64,000 bases of DNA. It comes from Nitrospira sp. GTDB lineage: Bacteria > Nitrospirota > Nitrospiria > Nitrospirales > Nitrospiraceae. Shown here piece by piece: positions 49,432 through 58,102 of the stretch (position 1 is the first letter of the stretch; each line of letters starts with the position of its first letter). The translations under genes were made by a program, and so were the position numbers. Below the pieces are notes generated by a model that saw nothing but the letters and a program-made list of their open reading frames with translations, was not told where the DNA came from and searched no databases. The stretch is taken from the NCBI GenBank assembly GCA_009594995.1, contig VOPR01000016.1:1-64000 (forward strand). The letters run 5' to 3'.

Positions 49432-50637
49432 ATGCAGCGTGATTATTTTTTGTCGATCCGAGTTTTCCTGGCGCTGGCCGGACTCTTCTCGCTGAGTCTT
49501 TCAGATCCGGCATGGGCGGACACGCAAATTTTCCCTGTGCCGTCGGTCTCCAGCAGCCGAAACGACGGGAACGATGCCGGCTTGATCGCGCCGATTCTGA
49601 TCACGGACCCGGACGGCGAGTTGAAATATCTCATGGCGCCCATGCTCATCCAGAACTCCATCGTGGGTACCCGCGGGGTGTTCAATCTCTTCAAATACGA
49701 GCCGGGCGGGCGCCAGATGAAATTCATTGCCTCGCTGACCGAACGAATCGAGAGGAAGGTGGTGTTCGATTATGCCGATCCGGCGTTCGCCAACGGACAA
49801 TACTCGCTCAATTTCGGTGGCACGTTTTTCAAGAACGCCACCTCGCGGTTCTTCGGACTCGGGCAGGCGACGGTGCAGGCCGGTGAGTCGAACTATACGG
49901 CGCGGGAAGCGCGCGCCTACTGGCGGCTCGGTCTCTACGCCAATGAAGTGACGCAGATTTCGGTGGGGCAGCGGGTGCGGCAGGTACAGTTGCAGCGGGG
50001 TGCCACGGATCTCCCGTTTTCGGTCGAACAGTTCCCTACGGTCGACGGCATTCAGGGCGAGTCGATCATCGTCGGTCACCGGGCCACGTTTTACTACGAC
50101 ACGCGCGACAGTCTGGTCTCGCCGACCGACGGTGTGGCGGTCACCGCCTATGCCGAATTGAATCAAAATATAAAAAACGGCGACCATCCGGTCTATTCGC
50201 GGTATGAACTCGAAGTCAAAAAGTTATTTCCTAGTGAATCCAAGCGCGCCATTCTGGTTGTTCGCGCCGATCTGCAAGCGACGATCGGTTCACAGGTTCC
50301 GTTTTTCGAGCAGTCGTCGCTGGGAGGGCAGAACAACCTGCGCGGCTTCGGGTTGGACCGCTACATCGACAAGCACCTCATCGCCCTCAGTATCGAGGAA
50401 CGCATACATATTCTGAGGACGAAACTGGCGGGGGTGACGGCGGATTTCGAGATCGCGCCCTTTCTGGATACCGGTCAGGTGTTTAATTCCTTTAAAGACG
50501 TCAGTTTTCAGGACTACCGGATGACCCCGGGCCTCGGGTTTCGCGCGATCGTCCGGCCCAACGTTGTTGGCCGGGTCGATTATGGATATAGTCGTGAAGG
50601 CGGAGCGGTGTTCGCCGGGTTAGATTTCCCCTATTAG
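49432..50637 (+). CDS. Omp85/surface-antigen (D15)-family outer membrane barrel without POTRA domains
   Basis: The 401-aa protein has a Sec signal peptide (LALAGLFSLSLSDPAWA), then a beta-rich sequence matching the Omp85 C-terminal barrel. The loop-6 motif is present as NNLRGFGLDRYID (about residues 300-312), and further strands such as VVFDYADPAF, FYYDTRDSLVSPTDGV and VGRVDYGYSREGGAVFA follow. No POTRA repeat is visible between signal and barrel, only about 50 residues. The last residue is Tyr, as in BAM substrates. It lies 32 bp after mlaC and its RBS region is weak; co-transcription with the mla genes is likely. It may be the outer-membrane partner in place of MlaA. Confidence 0.75.
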   Translation: MQRDYFLSIRVFLALAGLFSLSLSDPAWADTQIFPVPSVSSSRNDGNDAGLIAPILITDPDGELKYLMAPMLIQNSIVGTRGVFNLFKYEPGGRQMKFIASLTERIERKVVFDYADPAFANGQYSLNFGGTFFKNATSRFFGLGQATVQAGESNYTAREARAYWRLGLYANEVTQISVGQRVRQVQLQRGATDLPFSVEQFPTVDGIQGESIIVGHRATFYYDTRDSLVSPTDGVAVTAYAELNQNIKNGDHPVYSRYELEVKKLFPSESKRAILVVRADLQATIGSQVPFFEQSSLGGQNNLRGFGLDRYIDKHLIALSIEERIHILRTKLAGVTADFEIAPFLDTGQVFNSFKDVSFQDYRMTPGLGFRAIVRPNVVGRVDYGYSREGGAVFAGLDFPY

Positions 50638-50643
50638 ACGCCA

Positions 50644-51666
50644 GTGAGTGAACGGCCGGTATTACTCATGCGGCACACAATCTATTTCCTCTGCATGTTC
50701 GCGATCCCCTGTGGATTGCCGCTTCTGGCTGGAGCGGAAGGGTTTGGCCCGTTCCCCGTCAGAAACTTTCAAGCGCTCGACCAGCTGGTATTGGCCATGC
50801 CGGGCGAGCGGGCGGCGGTGCTGAAGAAGGGCGATTTCGACATCCGCCTGGAAGCGGCCAATACCGCGTCGATTGCCAGAGATCAGGAAGAGCAGGCCGA
50901 CGTCACGATGAAGTTTGAAACCGTACGGGCCGGGCTGTTTCTTCGATATGGTCTGACCGACCGACTGGAGCTTGGTGTTGAAGTTCCCGCCTACCACCGG
51001 CATCGAGGATTCATGGAAGAGCCGATCCTCGGAGTCGAGCGTGGGACGACCGGGATTTCGCCGCCTCGCAAGGCCCTGCGGGAGACCGACTACGCCTTCA
51101 ATGTTTCGAACGGTGGCCGCACGATGTTTCAGGGCTCGAAGGGCGCGACGGGGTTGGGCGATATTTCGTTTTATGGGAAGTATCAGTTGCTCAAGGAGAC
51201 TGGCAGCCTTCCAGCCCTGTCGGTGCGGGTAGGGGTGAAGGCTCCGACCGGAGATACGAACGAAGTGTTCGGCAGCGGCCATCCGGATGCCGGCATCGGC
51301 CTCGCCTTGGATAAGACCTTCGCTTCTGGATGGATTCTATACGCCAATTTGAACGGGGTCTTTCCCACCGGGAAAATCGCGGGACTCGAACTCCAGCCGG
51401 TCATAAGCGGATTGGTCGCAGTGGAATATCTCTGGACCGAGAATTTTTCCATCACCGCGCAGTTCGACTACTATTCCCCACCGTTTCACGGCACAGGAAC
51501 GCGCGTCTTGGATAAGGGGGTGACCGAGTCGGTGCTCGGGGTGAGCTACCGGGTGCTGCCGGGTCTGCTCTGGCAACTGTACGGAGTGGAGAATTTGGAT
51601 TTTATTACCGGGAGCGCGGCGGATTTCACGCTGTCGACCGTCTTCACCTACCGGTTTCGGTCATGA
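50644..51666 (+). CDS. DUF3187 family outer-membrane-type protein
   Basis: The 340-aa protein has a cleavable signal peptide (YFLCMFAIPCGLPLLAGA) and a beta-rich body. It resembles the DUF3187 family by features such as FPVRNFQALDQL, RYGLTDRLELGVEVPAY and the last strand LSTVFTYRFRS. Function of the family is unknown; an outer-membrane barrel is likely. It starts 6 bp after the barrel gene stop and so belongs to the same unit. It may use a GTG at 50644 or the ATG at 50668. Confidence 0.7.
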   Translation: MSERPVLLMRHTIYFLCMFAIPCGLPLLAGAEGFGPFPVRNFQALDQLVLAMPGERAAVLKKGDFDIRLEAANTASIARDQEEQADVTMKFETVRAGLFLRYGLTDRLELGVEVPAYHRHRGFMEEPILGVERGTTGISPPRKALRETDYAFNVSNGGRTMFQGSKGATGLGDISFYGKYQLLKETGSLPALSVRVGVKAPTGDTNEVFGSGHPDAGIGLALDKTFASGWILYANLNGVFPTGKIAGLELQPVISGLVAVEYLWTENFSITAQFDYYSPPFHGTGTRVLDKGVTESVLGVSYRVLPGLLWQLYGVENLDFITGSAADFTLSTVFTYRFRS

Positions 51667-51703
51667 AATTCGATTGGCCGCCCCCGGCGGAGGGAGCGAA
51701 ATC

Positions 51704-51732
51704 TTGACATGGGCTTTGCCATATGTGAGGAT
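51704..51732 (+). promoter_or_regulatory. Candidate promoter of dxs
   Basis: TTGACA (51704-51709) is followed after 17 bp by GAGGAT (51727-51732), which keeps the three most conserved -10 positions. The start would lie about 105 nt before the dxs ATG at 51847. Confidence 0.45.
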
Positions 51733-51846
51733 GAGTCGATTTGTACGAAACTTCTTTCGCTGCTTCGCCACGACCTTCTCAAGACGATTGTTTTCCACCT
51801 ATATGAATACCTGCGTCCAGTCATGCTTTGACAAGGAGATTGTGCA

Positions 51847-53793
51847 ATGTCTCTGCTAAAAAATATCCACAGTCCCGCTGATTTGAAGCGCCTGTCCCCT
51901 GAACAGTTTCCGGAACTATGCCAGGAGATTCGTGAGCAGATCCTTGCGGTGGTTTCGAATGTCGGGGGGCATCTGGCCTCCAACTTGGGCGTCGTGGAAT
52001 TGACCGTCGCATTGCAATATCTCCTGGATACACCGAAAGATAAGATTGTCTGGGATACCAGCAACCAAGCCTATACCCATAAGCTCCTCACCGGCCGGCG
52101 GGAACAGTTCCACACCTTGCGGCAATACGGCGGATTGAGCGGTTTCTGTAAGCGTGAAGAAAGCGTCTATGACACCTTTAACGCCGGGCATGCCGGCACC
52201 GGGGTTTCCGCCGCATTTGGCATGGTGGAGGCACGCGAGCAGCGGGGCGAGAAACATAAGGTGGTCTGCGTTGTCGGCGACGGCGCGATGACGGCGGGCA
52301 TGACCCTGGAGGGATTACACCACGCGGGCGGGACGAACAAGGATTTCATCGTCGTCCTGAATGACAACCAGATGTCTATCTCGCGCAACGTGGGTGCCAT
52401 TTCCGCCTACCTGAACCGGACCTTCACCGGTGAGTTCTACGCGCGGATGCGGGAAGAAACCGGCCAGCTCTTGCGGAAGATTCCCCACATCGGGCTGGAA
52501 GTGCAGAAAATCGCTCGCCGGGCCGAGGAATTAGCCAAGGGCGCCATTCTTCCTGGTTTATTGTTCGAAGAATTGGGCTTTCAGTACGCCGGGCCGATCG
52601 ACGGACATAACTTCGAGCACCTTCTTCCGACATTGGAGAACGTGCTGAAAATGAAGGGGCCGGTCCTGCTGCACGTCATCACGAAGAAGGGCTTGGGCTA
52701 TCAGGCGGCGATGGATAACCCCGTCTGGTTCCATGCCTGCCCTCCCTTCGTGCGCGAAACCGGCGTGCCGGCGAAAAAAGCCGTGCGGCCGAGTTACACG
52801 AGCATGGCCGTGGATGCCTTGATCAAGGTGGCTCACCAAGACAAACGGGTTGTGGCCATCACCGCCGCCATGTGCGAAGGCACGGGCCTCAATGCGTTTG
52901 AAAAAGTGTTTCCGGATCGTATCTATGATGTCGGTATTGCCGAGCAACATGCCGTGACCTTTGCGGCTGGTATGGCGGCGCAGGGGATGAAGCCGGTTGT
53001 CGCCCTCTATTCCACTTTCTTGCAGCGGGCCTACGACCAGGTGGTACACGATGTGGCGACCCAAAACTTGCCGGTGACGTTCTGTATCGACCGGGGCGGC
53101 CTCGTCGCGGAAGATGGAACCACGCACCACGGCGCGTTTGACTTCGCGTTCTTGCGCCATGTGCCGAATATGGTCGTTGCCGCACCCAAGGACGAAAACG
53201 AACTGCAGCACATGATGAAGACCTGCGTCAGTTACGATGGTCCCGCGTCCGTGCGATACGCTCGTGGCGTGAGCCTCGGGGTGTCGATGGATCCGGAGCC
53301 TACGGCCTTGCCGATCGGGAAGGGCGAGCTGTTGCGGGAAGGGACTGATGTGGCCATTGTGGGGATCGGAGTCACGGTGTGGCCGGCCCTGAAGGCCGCG
53401 GAGCGATTGGCGCAAGAGGGTATCTCTGCCGCCGTCGTGAACGCCCGGTTCGTGAAGCCGCTCGACACGGAACTGATCATCAATACCGCCAAGAAAGTCC
53501 GTTGTCTGGTGACAGTGGAAGAAGGATGCAAGATGGGCGGATTCGGGTCCGCGGTTCTAGAGGCCCTGTCAGAAGAAGGGCTCACCCATTTGCGCACCAA
53601 GCTGATCGGCCTTCCCGACTGGTATATCGAGCAGGGACCTCAGGATCTACTGCGCGAACGATATGGTCTGACGGCCGACGGGATCTATAACAGCGTGAAA
53701 GCGTTGTTCGGCGCCAGTGTGGCGACGGACGATGCCGCACGATTGGCGTCGCTCGTGGGAAGTTTGCCGCACGGCGATGAGCAGGGCAGCTAG
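51847..53793 (+). CDS. dxs: 1-deoxy-D-xylulose-5-phosphate synthase
   Basis: DXS condenses pyruvate with glyceraldehyde 3-phosphate, entering the MEP pathway. The 648-aa protein contains the TPP motif GDGAMTAGMTLEGLHHAG, catalytic loop residues in DTSNQAYTHKLLTGR and the transketolase-type DRGGLVAEDGTTHHGAFD near residue 415. AAGGAG precedes the ATG. It is followed by ispG after 49 bp. Together with ispH at 38.5 kb it supplies isoprenoids for quinones and hopanoids. Confidence 0.95.
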   Translation: MSLLKNIHSPADLKRLSPEQFPELCQEIREQILAVVSNVGGHLASNLGVVELTVALQYLLDTPKDKIVWDTSNQAYTHKLLTGRREQFHTLRQYGGLSGFCKREESVYDTFNAGHAGTGVSAAFGMVEAREQRGEKHKVVCVVGDGAMTAGMTLEGLHHAGGTNKDFIVVLNDNQMSISRNVGAISAYLNRTFTGEFYARMREETGQLLRKIPHIGLEVQKIARRAEELAKGAILPGLLFEELGFQYAGPIDGHNFEHLLPTLENVLKMKGPVLLHVITKKGLGYQAAMDNPVWFHACPPFVRETGVPAKKAVRPSYTSMAVDALIKVAHQDKRVVAITAAMCEGTGLNAFEKVFPDRIYDVGIAEQHAVTFAAGMAAQGMKPVVALYSTFLQRAYDQVVHDVATQNLPVTFCIDRGGLVAEDGTTHHGAFDFAFLRHVPNMVVAAPKDENELQHMMKTCVSYDGPASVRYARGVSLGVSMDPEPTALPIGKGELLREGTDVAIVGIGVTVWPALKAAERLAQEGISAAVVNARFVKPLDTELIINTAKKVRCLVTVEEGCKMGGFGSAVLEALSEEGLTHLRTKLIGLPDWYIEQGPQDLLRERYGLTADGIYNSVKALFGASVATDDAARLASLVGSLPHGDEQGS

Positions 53794-53842
53794 CTGAAGT
53801 CGGGCCGGTAGACGACACTACAATAGAGAAGCTGAGCAGCTG

Positions 53843-55048
53843 ATGCATATCACCAGGAAAAAGACACGGCAGATTCAGGCGGGATCGGTCAAGATTGGCG
53901 GGGATGCGCCGATTTCAGTCCAATCGATGTGTTCCACGGATACACGCGATGTGAAGGCCACGGTGGCTCAGATCCGTCAGCTGGAAGAGGCCGGGTGTGA
54001 AATCATCCGTGTTGCTGTCCCTGATGACGAGGCGGCAGCCGCGCTTCCCCAGATCAAAGCCGCGATGACGGTTCCGCTGATCGCCGACATTCACTTTGAT
54101 CATCGGCTGGCCCTCAAGGCCGCCGAGGTCGTCGATTGTGTCCGCATCAATCCCGGGAACATCGGCGCCTGGTGGAAAGTGCAGGAAGTGATCAAGGCCG
54201 TCAATGAGCGGGGGATTCCCCTGCGCGTAGGTGTGAACGGCGGCTCGCTCGAACGTCCCTTGCTGGACAAGTATGGCTGGCCCTCGCCGGAAGCCTTGTC
54301 GGAATCAGCCCTCAACGCGGTCCATGCCTTGGAAGACGAGGGCTTCACCAACATGAAGGTGTCGCTCAAAGCCTCCGATGTGCATCACGCCATCGATGCC
54401 TACTATTTGTTTTCCACCCAGTCGAACTATCCCTTGCACATCGGTATCACGGAAGCGGGGACTGCCATGACCGGTGCCGTGAAGTCCGCCATCGGCCTCG
54501 GCTGGCTCCTGTCGCAGGGCATTGGTGACACGTTGCGCGTGTCGCTAGCTGCTGATCCGGTGGAAGAGGTGAAAGTCGGCTTCGAGATCCTCAAATCGCT
54601 GGAGCTGCGGCATCGCGGCATCAACGTGATCGCCTGTCCGACCTGCGGCCGGGTTGAAATCGATGTGGTGCGTATGGCGAACGAGCTGGAAAAGAAACTG
54701 GGCCATATCAAGACGCCATTGAACGTATCTGTGCTCGGTTGTGTCGTGAACGGCATCGGCGAGGGCAAAGAAGCGGATATCGGCATCGCCGGCGGCGAAG
54801 GGAAAGGCATTCTCTTCAAAAAGGGCAAGCTGATGCGGAAGGTGCCGCTCGAAGAACTCATGGACACCTTGATCCATGAAGTTGAGTTACTGGCGAAGGA
54901 AAAAGAAGCCGAAGCCGCCGGGGTGTCTCACGAGGCGCCGGCTGCTGTCGATGGGCATGCGGAGCCAGGCTGGGAACTGATCGGCCATGCGCCGGATGAA
55001 CATTCGACGATCGTTCGTGATATTCCCGTGCTTCCAACCAAGCCGTAA
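53843..55048 (+). CDS. ispG: 4-hydroxy-3-methylbut-2-en-1-yl diphosphate synthase (IspG/GcpE)
   Basis: IspG converts MEcPP to HMBPP with a [4Fe-4S] cluster. The 401-aa protein contains PISVQSMCSTDTRDV at the start, RINPGNIG, VGVNGGSLE and the cluster ligands in ACPTCGR and CVVNGIGEGKEADIGIAGG. The C-terminal 45 residues extend beyond the common 370 aa and are low-complexity. ATG 53843 has a weak ribosome binding site. It lies 49 bp after dxs and probably is co-transcribed. Confidence 0.95.
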   Translation: MHITRKKTRQIQAGSVKIGGDAPISVQSMCSTDTRDVKATVAQIRQLEEAGCEIIRVAVPDDEAAAALPQIKAAMTVPLIADIHFDHRLALKAAEVVDCVRINPGNIGAWWKVQEVIKAVNERGIPLRVGVNGGSLERPLLDKYGWPSPEALSESALNAVHALEDEGFTNMKVSLKASDVHHAIDAYYLFSTQSNYPLHIGITEAGTAMTGAVKSAIGLGWLLSQGIGDTLRVSLAADPVEEVKVGFEILKSLELRHRGINVIACPTCGRVEIDVVRMANELEKKLGHIKTPLNVSVLGCVVNGIGEGKEADIGIAGGEGKGILFKKGKLMRKVPLEELMDTLIHEVELLAKEKEAEAAGVSHEAPAAVDGHAEPGWELIGHAPDEHSTIVRDIPVLPTKP

Positions 55049-55152
55049 TTTGCCGTCGTGTACCCGCTGCGATATTTCTTGAGAATATTCCTGCGTTTCA
55101 TGGCTCTTCGCGGTTGAGTTCCTGAAGCTCCCCCTTCTATAATCCGTTCCGT

Positions 55153-55228
55153 GGCGCCGTACCCAAGTGGCTAAGGGAGCAGTCTGCAAAACTGCGATGC
55201 GGCGGTTCGAACCCGCCCGGCGCCTCCA
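55153..55228 (+). tRNA. tRNA-Cys (anticodon GCA), CCA encoded
   Basis: A complete cloverleaf fits. The acceptor stem pairs GGCGCCG (55153-55159) with CGGCGCC (55218-55224). The anticodon stem GCAGT/ACTGC encloses CTGCAAA with GCA at 55186-55188. The T arm pairs GGCGG (55201-55205) with CCGCC (55213-55217) around TTCGAAC. The discriminator is U (55225), as expected for tRNA-Cys, and CCA follows in the DNA. Confidence 0.97.
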
Positions 55229-55587
55229 ACCCGCACTTCATACGTCTCTGCGGCCATTCAAGCAGAGTCATTTTTCTCCTCCTACAAAAATCCTACAGTG
55301 ATTTCCCTTCCTAGGCTGATCTCACCCTGAAACCCTTCAATGGTTCCGGACGACGAGATACTCGTTTCCAGTGGGTTGTTTTTTGTGCGCGCGGTCTGCC
55401 CCTGCATGATTGCCGAATAGACGGGGTGTATCTTCACACCGTTAGGCCGCGCATCGCTGATACCTGCCGAATATCTGACGCGAATTTCCTTCTCAAATAT
55501 GCTCTTCACCTTTGAGCAGCCGCGTGAATCGGCGTTGGTTCATGGTAGGCTGCAGCCTGAAGGACGACCTGCTATCTGAGAGGACTC

Positions 55588-57297
55588 ATGGCCCCAGATC
55601 CCATTTTCTTCCGAGATCTCGCATATGTTTTCATCGCTGCGGTCATAGGCGGGTCCTCCGCCTACCTGCTTCGTCAGCCATTAATTCTTGGCTATGTCTT
55701 CGGTGGCATTTTAATCGGCCCCTTTACCCCGGGCCCCTCCATTTCGGATGTGCATAGTTTCGAATTATTCGCCGAGATCGGCGTGATCCTCTTGATGTTC
55801 TGCATCGGGATCGAGTTTTCCCTGAATGACCTGTTACGAGTGCGGTGGGTCGCTTTGCTGGGAGGGCCACTCGGTATTGTCCTCTCCATTCTCCTGGCCG
55901 TCGGTCTGGGCCATGTCGTGGGATGGAGTTGGATTCAAAGCATGGTGATCGGGTCGGTGGTGTCCGTGGCCAGCACGATGGTTTTGGCGCGCTTGCTGCT
56001 AGATAGTGGAGACCTGCGGGCCAAACATGGCCGGGTGATGCTCGGAATCACCCTCGTGGAGGATTTGGCGGTGGTCGTCCTCACCGTCCTGGTTCCGGCG
56101 CTGGGTGCACTGGAACCCGGGCGCTTTGCCACGATCGGAAAGGCCCTGTGGCTTGCCGTTCTGATTCTGGTTCCCTTCGCCTATCTCGCGTCCAAAGCCA
56201 TTCCGCCCTTGTTGACTCGCATTGCGAAGACACAAAATGCCGAGCTCTTTTTGCTGGTCGCACTCTCCTTAGGAATTGGAACGGCCGCTGTTACACAGTT
56301 GGCGGGCTTGTCCCTGGCATTGGGGGCATTTCTGGCAGGATTGATTATTAGTGGATCGGAGTATGGGCACGAAACCTTAGCCCGGCTTCTGTCGCTCCGC
56401 GACGCATTCGTGGCCCTGTTCTTTGTGACGATCGGTGTCCTCATTGATCCGCGCGTGGTGTGGGCCAATCTTCCGCTGCTCGGTCTCATGCTCGGATTGA
56501 TTATCGTGGGGAAATTCGTCATTTGGACGTTGGTCGTGAGGCTGTTTCGTTATGCCTGGGGCACAGCCCTGCTCGTAGGGGCCGGGCTCACGCAGATCGG
56601 CGAGTTTTCTTTCGTGCTGGTTCAGGTCGCCAAAACGGCGGGCCATGTGAGCGAGGATGTCTACAATGCCACCCTGGCCGCCTCGCTGCTGAGTATTCTC
56701 CTCAACGCGCCCCTCGTCCGGTATGCGCCGGGATGGATTGCCGCATTGCACTTTAAGATGGGACGAGCGTCCTTGCCTACTCAAGGCGGGGTTTCTGACG
56801 ACCAAGCCGGACATGTGGTGTTGTGCGGGTTTGGTCGAATGGGTAGCACGGTTGGGCTCGCGCTCGATCATTTTCAGCTCCCATACACCGTGATTGAGCG
56901 CGACCCGGACCTGGTCCGGCAGCTCCGCAGGCGGGGAATTTCCTGCGTATACGGAGATGCTTCGCAAACAGAACTGTTGAAGGCGGCTGGCGCGCAACAT
57001 GCGGCGCTGGTGATCGTGGCCCTGCCAGTGATTCATGAGGCGTCGCTGACCGTTCGCCGATTCCGGGCGCTGAATGAAAAAATCCCTCTCCTTGCCAGAG
57101 CGCATGACTTCAGGGAGGCGGGGGATTTGAAGAGCGTAGGCGCAACGGAAGTCATTCTCCCTGAGGTCGAGGGTGCGCACACCTTGATTCGGCATGCGTT
57201 TCAGGCATTGCATGTCTCGAAGCCGAACATTCTCGATTATCTGAAGTCCTGCCAGGCGTTCCGAGCATCGAGCGCAAGCCCGGAGCCTGGCTCGTAG
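55588..57297 (+). CDS. CPA2-family monovalent cation:proton antiporter with RCK domain (KefB/KefC-like)
   Basis: The 569-aa protein has an N-terminal membrane domain of about 12 helices (residues 8-390), with FIAAVIGGSSAYLLRQPLIL and MLGITLVEDLAVVVLTVLVP. A C-terminal TrkA-N/RCK nucleotide-binding domain begins VVLCGFGRMGSTVGLAL near residue 410. Such proteins exchange K+ or Na+ for protons and are gated by nucleotides or thiols. No ancillary subunit (KefF/KefG) is adjacent. The 360-bp gap after tRNA-Cys (55229-55587) shows no convincing gene. Confidence 0.88.
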   Translation: MAPDPIFFRDLAYVFIAAVIGGSSAYLLRQPLILGYVFGGILIGPFTPGPSISDVHSFELFAEIGVILLMFCIGIEFSLNDLLRVRWVALLGGPLGIVLSILLAVGLGHVVGWSWIQSMVIGSVVSVASTMVLARLLLDSGDLRAKHGRVMLGITLVEDLAVVVLTVLVPALGALEPGRFATIGKALWLAVLILVPFAYLASKAIPPLLTRIAKTQNAELFLLVALSLGIGTAAVTQLAGLSLALGAFLAGLIISGSEYGHETLARLLSLRDAFVALFFVTIGVLIDPRVVWANLPLLGLMLGLIIVGKFVIWTLVVRLFRYAWGTALLVGAGLTQIGEFSFVLVQVAKTAGHVSEDVYNATLAASLLSILLNAPLVRYAPGWIAALHFKMGRASLPTQGGVSDDQAGHVVLCGFGRMGSTVGLALDHFQLPYTVIERDPDLVRQLRRRGISCVYGDASQTELLKAAGAQHAALVIVALPVIHEASLTVRRFRALNEKIPLLARAHDFREAGDLKSVGATEVILPEVEGAHTLIRHAFQALHVSKPNILDYLKSCQAFRASSASPEPGS

Positions 57298-57386
57298 GAG
57301 GTAGGCGGCGCACGTTCTGAGGGAATGGTCAGCGATGAGAAAGATTGCGCCCTGAGCTGAATCGAGGACGGTCTAGATGCGTTGTG

Positions 57387-58010
57387 CTATCGCCCGAAGT
57401 GATAGGCGATCCCAAACATAAACAGATTGGCTCGATAGTCGGCGGTGATGTTGTCGCGGCTAAATTTAAACTGGGCGAAGTTGTATTTGTATTCGATGAA
57501 GGGTGCAATGGAGTCGGTCATGTAATAGCGGATACCTGCCAGTACGTTAAAGCTTGGAGCAAAAGACGCTTCCGGCCGGAAATTTCCATTGGAAATATTG
57601 CCCACGTTGAGGCCGATACCCAAACCGGCATAGGGCTCTACTTTGTATTGATAGCCAGTGACCCGAACCAACGCATTAAATGCCAGCGAATGGACCTGGA
57701 GGTCGGCCCCGGGAATCCTTCCGGACAAACGCGGATTGCTGGAGGTGGGGAGCGTTTGCTGTTTGACGCCTGGTGTGGAGCGGTAGGCGTCAACCTCAAG
57801 GCCGAACCAGTTATAGCCGCGGTCGTTGAAATAATGGCCGATTTTACCGCCGTAGAAAAGGTCCTTCTGGAGTGATACTTTACCCGCATCCGTGGTGTCG
57901 AAGGTGGGGGTGTTCATGCCCATTCCTGCTGCGATATAGGTTTCAGCCTGGGCAACGATAGGAGCCCCGAGCAGGCTTAGGAATAGTAGACTGATGACCC
58001 AACGGCGCAT
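57387..58010 (-). CDS. Outer membrane beta-barrel protein (porin/OmpA-like barrel family)
   Basis: The 207-aa protein has a clear signal peptide (MRRWVISLLFLSLLGAPIVAQA) and then alternating beta-strand sequence (YIAAGMGMNTPTFD, YGGKIGHYF, WFGLEVDAY, VEPYAGLGIGLNVG, IAPFIEYKYNFAQF, FMFGIAYHF). This matches the small eight-stranded outer-membrane barrel families. ATG 58010 has GGAGG just upstream; a longer frame adds 13 residues. The final residue is Arg after Phe-Gly. Function is unknown. Confidence 0.75.
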   Translation of the reverse strand: MRRWVISLLFLSLLGAPIVAQAETYIAAGMGMNTPTFDTTDAGKVSLQKDLFYGGKIGHYFNDRGYNWFGLEVDAYRSTPGVKQQTLPTSSNPRLSGRIPGADLQVHSLAFNALVRVTGYQYKVEPYAGLGIGLNVGNISNGNFRPEASFAPSFNVLAGIRYYMTDSIAPFIEYKYNFAQFKFSRDNITADYRANLFMFGIAYHFGR

Positions 58011-58102
58011 TACCCCTCCTCTTGCCAGGACAAATCCTTGAAATGGCACTTAGGATGCTACTCTAACGGGCTTGCCGCGAGGTGGCAAGAGAGAAGTGCA
58101 TC

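Noticed and set aside
54887-55189. 100-codon minus-strand frame over the end of ispG and the start of tRNA-Cys
   Set aside because: It runs through the tRNA in antisense, a well-known source of spurious proteins, and overlaps the ispG coding end.
55282-55509. 75-codon minus-strand frame after tRNA-Cys
   Set aside because: GTG start, no clear Shine-Dalgarno, no recognisable motif; kept only as a comment on the gap.
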